A stretch of DNA of 64,000 nucleotides from Chaetoderma sp. LZ-2023a. Taxonomy: Eukaryota; Mollusca; Caudofoveata; Chaetodermatida; Chaetodermatidae. A program made the position numbers and the translations under genes. Of the stretch, positions 57,277 to 64,000 are shown piece after piece. The stretch covers positions 64,050,809 through 64,114,808 of the forward strand of contig CM067370.1 of the NCBI GenBank assembly GCA_034401795.1. The letters are read 5' to 3'. The notes under the pieces were generated by a model. It ran no database searches. It had not been told where the DNA came from and saw nothing but the letters and a program-made list of their open reading frames with translations. Within the stretch, counting starts at the first letter, position 1; every line of letters starts with the position of its first letter.

Positions 57277-58399
57277 TACTGCATCAGCTGCAGTACGAAA
57301 ATTGGTGTCTTGCAGTCTTATGCTATTGTTCAATCAGGATGTACACAAACGAGCGGTTAGTGGAATAGGAACCATAAGATCTTCCAACATATATGTTGCT
57401 ACATTGTGATCTAAGTTAATTAGACGAAGAAAAAGCATTTAAAATTTGCGCACATTTTTGAAGCGACGATAGCCTCCACAGGTTATGTATGGGATTCACG
57501 ATAGATGACTGTAAAAATCAACTGAAAACAGTAACGCGCATTTTCATTGGTTGAGTGAAAACTACTTTCTGCGACTGCACGCAGGCCTTTCTGGGAGAAA
57601 ACAACCAGAGGTAATGTACGATGAATTACGACGTAATTAGTACGGTCTGATGGTGTTGCGAAAATGCCAGCCATTTATACTGATGGGAGGGAAGAAGTGA
57701 GGAGATTGACAATGTTTCTGAGGAGAATGAGATAGTTCACTAGAGGCATTTACCTGGTTCACCCGAATGCGGACAACAACACCAAGTCGCCTCTTGTGTT
57801 TTGAATGGATGCTGTATTCAACAGTCGACGTGTATAGTTGGCTTGAAATTGAGTTACTGAGATTTCAGAGTTAAGTGGTTAACTACTTAATCTCAGAATT
57901 TAAGATAAAATGTGATAACTACCCAAAGTACCTCAAACTTCTGTCATATACATATATACATGTATGTTCTTTAATTTTTATTCATAAAGGAGTCAGTCAT
58001 ATCAGTGGATTGTTTTCAAAACTTTTCTTTTATATAGGTAATTATTTTCTGTCATCAAATGTTTTTGTCACCTTGTAAAAAGTTTTCGCATTTTCCAGAT
58101 GGTTTCAGATCACCCACCCACAAAGTTGTGGAATTCTTGGAGCAAATCAGACCCGTAGTTTCCGAAAAATCCATGGATCCAAAATCTGATTCGGGTTCTG
58201 TTATCAGGATCACAGCCAATGTATGGAAATCCTCTTGCACAGTGAGTTCCTACGCTGTGTGAAAATCTGAACCAAATCGGATCAGTAGTTTTGACATAGA
58301 GTTCGGAATGGACACACGCATGCGCGCACATGTGCACGCACGCACACAGAGACCCGATAACAATACCCTCTTCCTCTTATGAAGGCAATGAATACTAAC
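57277..58399. other. Intron segment, degenerate repeat only
   Basis: 58085-58290 resembles low-copy intronic repeat sequence with the recurring phrase 'aaatc.ga.c..atcggatc.gtagtt'. 58310-58350 is a CATG/CA-rich tract. No exon was found. Confidence 0.4.
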
Positions 58400-58476
58400 C
58401 CCTCTACAGCACTGTTGATAGTGTCGGGGAAACGCATGTCACTGTGTAGTTTTACTTGGCTTATGCTAAGTAACTT
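58400..58476 (-). CDS. Host VPS9-domain gene exon
   Basis: Acceptor 'gttaatgtgtttcag', donor 'gttagtat'. The 77-nt exon reads KLLSISQVKLHSDMRFPD and TINSAVEG, ending in phase 2. It completes a Gly codon with the first base of the exon at 38835, so the join reads '...NSAVEG|YVLGHLHSK'. The phase match across a 19.6-kb intron filled with two DIRS copies supports the model. This is the helical segment before the VPS9 core. Confidence 0.75.
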
Positions 58477-58594
58477 CTGAAACACATTAACACCCACATG
58501 CTATTAAAGTAGAGCTATGATGAATATGTGTATGAGAAACGGCTATGTCAACCCTTTAATGGTTAAATTTGGTCAAGCAAATCTAGATATTGCT

Positions 58595-58725
58595 CATTGA
58601 ATGTCCATTTGCAGGCCAAGAGGACTATTTTTGAAAATTTACCACTGAAATGATTGGCTCGATTATCGAGTCAGTGGTAAATTTTCAAAAAATAGTCTTC
58701 TCTTCTCCTGCAAATGGACATTCCT
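58595..58725. repeat. Foldback (palindromic) repeat, intact copy
   Basis: Arms 'gaatgtccatttgcagg' ... 'gaaaatttaccactga' / 'tcagtggtaaattttc' ... 'cctgcaaatggacattc' around a short loop (ttggctcgattatcgag). This is the unbroken relative of the site hit by A2b. No open frame. Confidence 0.8.
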
Positions 58726-58984
58726 CAAGCCCACTACAGGCAGGTTTTGGGTGTCTTGATGATTAAAGGGTTCACGGAAAGGATCAGGAATGCCAGCATT
58801 ATATAATAATCAACTTATAGCCAACAGTGAGACACAAATAAATCAGAAAAAGCACGAAATACTATTTATGTCATTCTGGCTGGAACCAATTAGTGATGCG
58901 GCTGGACCTATGCGCTCTGGTGTATGCCGAGCGAATAAATACCCGCTACAGCCGGTCATATAAGCTCAGTTATATTCACGCTAG

Positions 58985-59200
58985 GCTGATTAGCCACTAC
59001 GGTAAAATACTGTCTAGTTTTAAAACAATTTGACTGAAAGCCGTTGTTTCCGGAGACAGGGTCTACATTCAGTCAAACAAATTTCAAAATATTCAGTAGG
59101 CATCATATTGCGACCGTGGAAACCAACAGCGTATTTTGAAATCATTTTGACCGAAACTGCTTGCTTCAACCAGAAAGCGACTTTCAAGTATAACGTTTTC
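58985..59200. repeat. Second palindromic repeat family
   Basis: 'aaacaatttgactgaaag' with its complement 'cattcagtcaaacaaattt', then a diverged second unit. Related to 38938-39010, 50070-50150 and 63150-63232. Confidence 0.6.
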
Positions 59201-59561
59201 AAAAGGATCAATAGTGAATTAACCATAGTGAGTTAATCGCTCTACATCGCCGCCTATAGAGAATACTATTCATACCGCTTACAAAACTATATTCAGGTGT
59301 GCTTTCGCTATATTCAGGTAGGTCTATGCAGTATACCTGCACACACAGTTGACACACGGTGGATGCGAAGCACCAGCGATGTCACTAATTGGCTCCAAGT
59401 TAAGCGCTCCTAGATTTAGTAAATGCTTTTTCTCAAATAATCCCGATTTATTTCTATTTTTTACCGATGGTTGTTTATTTAATAGTGTATGAAATTATCA
59501 ATAAAAATCATTTGTTATTTCCCCTTTTTCTTCCTTTAATATGAGTTCATAAAATACACAT

Positions 59562-59569
59562 GCACGCAT

Positions 59570-59600
<31 letters not shown>

Positions 59601-59610
59601 CACACATACA
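59562..59610. repeat. (CA)n / (CACG)n microsatellite
   Basis: 'cacgcacgcacgcacacaca' type run. Confidence 0.9.
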
Positions 59611-59720
59611 CACACACACTTGCACATGACCGAGGGCTCTCTCACACACAGATCCCTTTACAGATCAGTTTAAACATATGCACACACACAAATTCACACA
59701 TACACAGAATCTTGACATAC

Positions 59721-59837
59721 CTTGCTGTACTGCTTACACATATCACTGATCTTAATAGCAGTATCATCGAGGAAATCTTTAAGTATCATATAATTCCTGG
59801 TAAATCGCTCCAATGTTTCAGCCAACAGAGACATTAC
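59721..59837 (-). CDS. Host VPS9-domain gene exon
   Basis: Acceptor 'gttattgtttcag', donor 'gtatgtca'. The 117-nt exon has exactly 39 codons (VMSLLAETLERFTRNYMIL, then KDFLDDTAIKISDMCKQYSK). It is strongly helical in composition, as expected for the bundle in front of a VPS9 core. Phase 0 on both sides, matching its neighbours at 60648 and 58476. Confidence 0.75.
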
Positions 59838-60647
59838 CTGAAACAATAACTAGAACAATCAGTGATTGTGGATGCTAATCTAACATGTATATCAACCTCA
59901 GCCCTTCCTACTCACAGAAACACACTCAAGAAATTGGACAATCGCTGCTACAACATGCAATGTTTCGACTACATGAGAACATATTTAAACAAGTATTTCA
60001 TGGGAGAATTCTGTAGAAAATAGATAGATTTCAATGTTCAAAACAAAACGAAATCACGACACTGCAACTCCTGCTAATATAGCTAATTAAAACAAATTGC
60101 AAGTGTAGATTTAAGCTATGGGTTTTTCAGGGGAGATAATTCTGGCAAGAGCAAACAGATTTCACTGAAACAGGATCACAACTGAGGGCTTCTCACCCAG
60201 TATCCATGTATCAAATTTGGACTGAATATATTTAGGCAATACGCACCTTCAACAAGCCAAAAGAAATTATATCTCGATTCCTTTTAACTTTGTCAGGGGA
60301 GATAACTCTGGCGAAAATGGATGGATTTAACTGGAAAGAAATTGTGTTACTGCATCTCCCTCTAATATATGCATCGAAAATGAAAAGCAAATATCAGTGT
60401 TTGAGATCTGGCCTAGTCAAGAAATTGGTGGATGCCATCCATGGCATCCCATATGTCCCAAATTAGGACAGGCTCACAAAAGTGTAGCTTATAGACCTAT
60501 TTATAGACAATAAACCTGCGGGATAGGTTTTATTTATTTTTTATTTTCCACACAAATTTTTCTCAAAACAATTCATGGCATGTGGTCAACAGATTTGAAA
60601 ATGTTAGACATGTGTCCTCATATTGCAGCGATTGCTGCAATACTTAC

Positions 60648-60687
60648 TGGTCCATATTCTGCATAAGATTTCAGAAATTCTGTACAC
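60648..60687 (-). CDS. Host VPS9-domain gene exon (40 nt)
   Basis: Acceptor 'gttttatttttag', donor 'gtaagtatt'. One base completes a Glu codon begun in the exon at 61082, then CTEFLKSYAEYGP. A short exon, but both splice sites are strong and the phases agree on both sides. Confidence 0.7.
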
Positions 60688-61081
60688 CTAAAAATAAAAC
60701 AATAGAAAACAAATTGTTATGTTGTAAATTTCTTAATTTGTAACTAGACCATAGGTAATATAAGTTGTGTACAGAGAGCTTATATGTAGTACTAAGGGAT
60801 TATGAACGATAACTCATTCATATCTATATACGAATCAGAATATGAGATATGAATATTCTAAATAATTATCATCCATGCAATAACCCACCTGAAGAGCAGT
60901 CATGATGACAACTAGCAAAGGTTCATTACAATTTATAAAACAGTCTGATCAATATTTTAAAATTAATTGGACAGGAAGCTATTTCTGCATCATGTATCAA
61001 TGGGTGTCCTGTATGGCTGCTTTGAAGTGAACATCAAATGGAAAGCATAGTTACAACATGTAATTCACCAATGTGACTTAC

Positions 61082-61146
61082 TCTCTATAGGATGCCTTAG
61101 GTGCAAACACTTCATTTGGATTTGAATGAACTATATGTTCTGATGC
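61082..61146 (-). CDS. Host VPS9-domain gene, most upstream exon visible
   Basis: Acceptor 'cgtgtatttcag', donor 'gtaagtca'. 65 nt reading ASEHIVHSNPNEVFAP and KASYR plus two bases. The upstream neighbour was not found: a hAT-type element (61260-62834) lies just beyond, followed by about 1.2 kb of sequence without an evident exon. Confidence 0.65.
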
Positions 61147-61251
61147 CTGAAATACACGAAAATCATTCGTTATTTAATGCAAGAAAGCTAACCGTTCTTG
61201 AAGTCCAGAAGAAAATTAGTGTTAATAAGTATATATCACTGTTGACACTTG

Positions 61252-61259
61252 ACTGCAAC
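61252..61259. repeat. 8-bp target site duplication, left copy
   Basis: 'actgcaac', identical to 62835-62842. Confidence 0.9.
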
Positions 61260-62834
61260 TAGGGTTGCATGATTTTTCGATTATTCGATTAATCACGATT
61301 ATATAATTCAAAATGATCGTGGACGATTATGAAATGAAATAATCGTATAATCGCCATGTTGAAATTTTTGTCAAGAAACTTTTACGCTTGTGAAACTCTG
61401 CTCGCGTTACCAAGCATGGAAATAAACATCCGGCTATCAGCCGAATGTGTGAATGATTAAATAAACTAAATAAAAAACTGATTTGTTTGTATTGACTCAG
61501 GATTAGTTTTAGATGAATAAAGATTGTTCACTTGGTCGCTATTTGTCATTGTTGTTGTAATCACACACACTTATCCCGCGTTCCCCATTCTCTGAATAGT
61601 TATGCGCTAACGGTTTTCCCAAAAAAGTTCTAGAACTGATACCACGGAAATTCAACGCATTTTCTCACGTAAAAATTCTCACCGCCTACGCCTCTGTTTA
61701 ATGTATACCTCAAAACATCCCCGGGGAAGTGAAATTATTTGATTTGAACACCTAAATATTGCATATCCTTTAATAAAGGTCGTTTATTACATCAAAATTA
61801 ATCCACAATTTAATATAAAATGGCGTCATGAATAAAATACAAATCACGTGATTCGCCTCCAATTGAAGTTTATTTTAGAGCGAGTACTCGGATATAAATA
61901 TTCTGGAATCGGGGACTCGGAACTCGGGAATTTCTATATATTATCATTGCGAGATAGGAACTGTGTATTATACTGATCTGAATAATGGATACCCGTTTGA
62001 TAAACTCCCGTTAGCGTATAATATCTCGCGAGAACATGCCGCCTCCCATCGCAAAAGATCCACTGGCTCGCCAACTTAAGAAGCCGGCTATATTGTCGTT
62101 CGTAACAATTCAATTTGGATCATTTAATGTTGATCAGCGTTACAAAATTGATGCACATTTTCTCCCGTACTTGTTTGGTACATAAATTTGGTCTTACAAT
62201 ATATTTATAAGGAAGCTATTTAATCATGCCAAGACTGTTTTAAGCGCATTTTAACTACAAAAGTGTGGAATAAACTTTATTATATCTTGGACATACATCG
62301 CCTACTATTAGTATTAATCTAATAGGTGGTCGAGATTTACAGATCCGAGGCCTGTATTGACTTCTAGAGGGGCCGGAAATGTATCAGGGCAGTGATCTGT
62401 CTTAAGTAGACACACCCTGTGACACGATTGTTATTATTATACACGCTATTCCTACAAATTATCTGCTGAGGGTGGGCTTCTAATACAGAGTTTTGCCATT
62501 TTGAAACTCCTAAGAAATCATTGGAGCTCATATGTCAAAGTTAGGGGGTGGACTTCTATTAGAGCATAGGCTACAATTAAACGAAATACGTTACCTTTCG
62601 TTTTCCATCTAGAAAAATCTTGATACATTCCTTTGTTTGCAATCAGCAACTGGCGTATTCTCTCTATGTATGTATACCCATGTGCCTAACCCATAATCTT
62701 ACAATCTGCAGAAGCATAATAATGTCCTCTAAGCAGCATTGATGTACTTAATATAGTTCATGATTAATCGTATGATCGCGATTATTTTTCTTAAATGATC
62801 GCGATTATGAAAAGTGAATAATCGTGCAACCCTA
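61260..62834. mobile_element. Non-autonomous hAT-type DNA transposon
   Basis: 1,575 bp. Left end 'tagggttgcatgatt', right end 'aatcgtgcaaccctaa' up to the A at 62834; the ends are imperfect inverted repeats that continue inward with several 'cgattat/ataatcg' steps. An 8-bp direct duplication 'actgcaac' flanks it. Short imperfect inverted ends beginning (T/C)AGGG.TGCA and 8-bp duplications are diagnostic of the hAT superfamily. The interior has no transposase-like frame, so it depends on an outside enzyme. The perfect duplication suggests a fairly recent insertion. Confidence 0.85.
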
Positions 62835-62842
62835 ACTGCAAC
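62835..62842. repeat. 8-bp target site duplication, right copy
   Basis: 'actgcaac', identical to 61252-61259. Confidence 0.9.
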
Positions 62843-64000
62843 AATCAAAAATCTATCAGCGGTGACACATGCCTTGGGTAATCTGACTATAAACGCTACT
62901 GTTACTCTAGCTACACATGTACATGTTATAATAAGCTGTGCATAGCTATTTAAGGCACTATGCAATAACAACAACTCTCAATCAAATAGGTTTCAGAGTA
63001 TTCTTCATACTTAACGCATTCAGCTCTACACAAACAGAGACATTGTCTGTTGATTAATGCAGTGATTTCAAGGGTGAAAGGCTGAACTGTATAATCATTT
63101 CTGATAAGAAAGGACACATTGATATATGCAGGTATACATGTACAATATTCTGTTGAATATTTTGAAACTAATTTGACTGGAATATGTTGCTGTATGTTGA
63201 GTCAAATTAGTTTTAAAATATTCAACAACTTTCCTGTATATGTGTTTTGAAACCGAGACGCATATATTTCAAGGGTTAGAACCATCAGTTTTATATTCTA
63301 TCAACCATCGACATTATGAGAGCTGTAGTCTAGAAGTTCAACTTGTACATAAAGGGTTTCTGCTTGGAATCCTGCCTCTGCCTTATGAGTCTCAAAAGCA
63401 TAAAACCAGTCATGGAGTCTCATTGTGTGTGAATAATTCATTAATTATACTACAGTAATGCTACATTAGAACGTGTAGTTGAGGATGCGCCATCGCAAAT
63501 CTCCATGCCTTCGCCAATTTTGACGCAGCAACATCACCACACCCTAGCCATTCACACCCCTCACCACCATAGGTGGAGTTAATGTAAAATTTGCCTCGTA
63601 ATGCACAATCATTTGGTTACCGTAAGTCACATAACAAATTTGGTTGATTTATGCCAACTTTGAATTTAGGCCCTCCTACTGCACACATCCACATTCCGCT
63701 TGGGGACATGGTTGAGCCATACGTAAACATCGCTTCGCAATCTGCAACGATATGGGTAACTCACATACCAAATTTGGTTGAACTCTGCCAACATCGATGT
63801 TCTGACCCACTTACCCACCCACTCAAGCTCCAGGGGTGGAGCTTAATGTAAACCTTGTCTTGCAATCCGCAACCATATGGGCAACTTACAAAGAAATCGG
63901 GTGAATTTGATCAAATGGTTTCAGAGGAGATAGCATGATGGACAGAGGTGATTGCAATATCGCTAACATTTTTATTAAATGTGTGGGAATAATAATTACA
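62843..64000. repeat. Flank or intron with palindrome and degenerate tandem motif
   Basis: 63150-63232 is a hairpin ('gttgaatattttgaaactaa' / 'ttagttttaaaatattcaac'). From about 63600 to 63900 a motif 'aactcacataccaaatttgg' recurs about every 115-130 bp in diverged form. Open frames here are short and lack splice or protein evidence. Confidence 0.5.

Noticed and set aside
58110-58337. Short minus-strand frame upstream of the exon at 58400
   Set aside because: Degenerate intronic repeat with no splice sites in phase with the host exons.
62577-62625. Possible host exon on the minus strand (donor 'gtaacg' after ACGAAAG)
   Set aside because: It lies inside the hAT-type element and has no pyrimidine-rich acceptor.
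63651-63851. Plus-strand frame of 66 codons
   Set aside because: It overlaps a diverged tandem motif ('caaatttggttga') and shows no protein signature.

Overview
The window is animal nuclear DNA: exons on the minus strand separated by introns of up to about 23 kb, and several classes of eukaryotic transposons. A mollusc or a close relative is the best guess. That is an inference from DIRS retroelements and from degenerate intronic repeats of a kind I associate with molluscs (7195-7450, 14560-15295); the species cannot be read from the sequence.

Host gene: seven minus-strand exons run from right to left (61146-61082, 60687-60648, 59837-59721, 58476-58400, 38835-38676, 29979-29908, 6523-6457). 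Each has an AG acceptor and a GT donor, and all six exon joins keep phase. They encode about 199 residues that look like the N-terminal half of a VPS9 (Rab5/Rab21 exchange factor) domain and the helical region before it. Both ends of the gene lie outside the window or were not found. Everything else here is intron or flank.

Mobile elements: about 62% of the window is DIRS1-type tyrosine-recombinase retrotransposon, six copies in two families, all in the same orientation as the host gene. Family A has four nearly full-length copies: A1a 7574-14446, A2a 20941-27990, A2b 42629-49678 and A1b 50255-57276. Family B has two: B1 15535-29290, split by nested A2a, and B2 31791-36793, internally deleted. 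Read on the minus strand, each full copy has an inverted terminal repeat (ITR), a short leader exon, an intron, gag with a Cys/His finger, RT/RNase H/methyltransferase-like, tyrosine recombinase, an internal complementary region (ICR) and the second ITR. In family A and B1 the ICR is the reverse complement of the joined element ends, as the DIRS circle model predicts.

Other repeats, left to right: an old DNA transposon with ~0.5 kb inverted repeats around a broken transposase-like gene (1-4492); palindromic foldback repeats (7466, 49679, 58595 and others); a LINE 3' fragment (30460-31170); microsatellites; four tandem tRNA-derived SINEs (36977-38290); 41-bp and 22-bp minisatellites (41290-41655, 42250-42566); and a 1,575-bp hAT-type element with a perfect 8-bp target duplication (61260-62834).

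Most notable: (i) A1a lacks a 147-bp segment with exact GT-AG ends that its sister copies keep, as if copied from spliced RNA; (ii) A2a sits inside the gag gene of B1, and its junctions show dinucleotide crossover without target duplication; (iii) the long-TIR element ties a widespread unnamed invertebrate protein family to a DNA transposon; (iv) six sense-oriented DIRS copies sit in the introns of one VPS9 gene.
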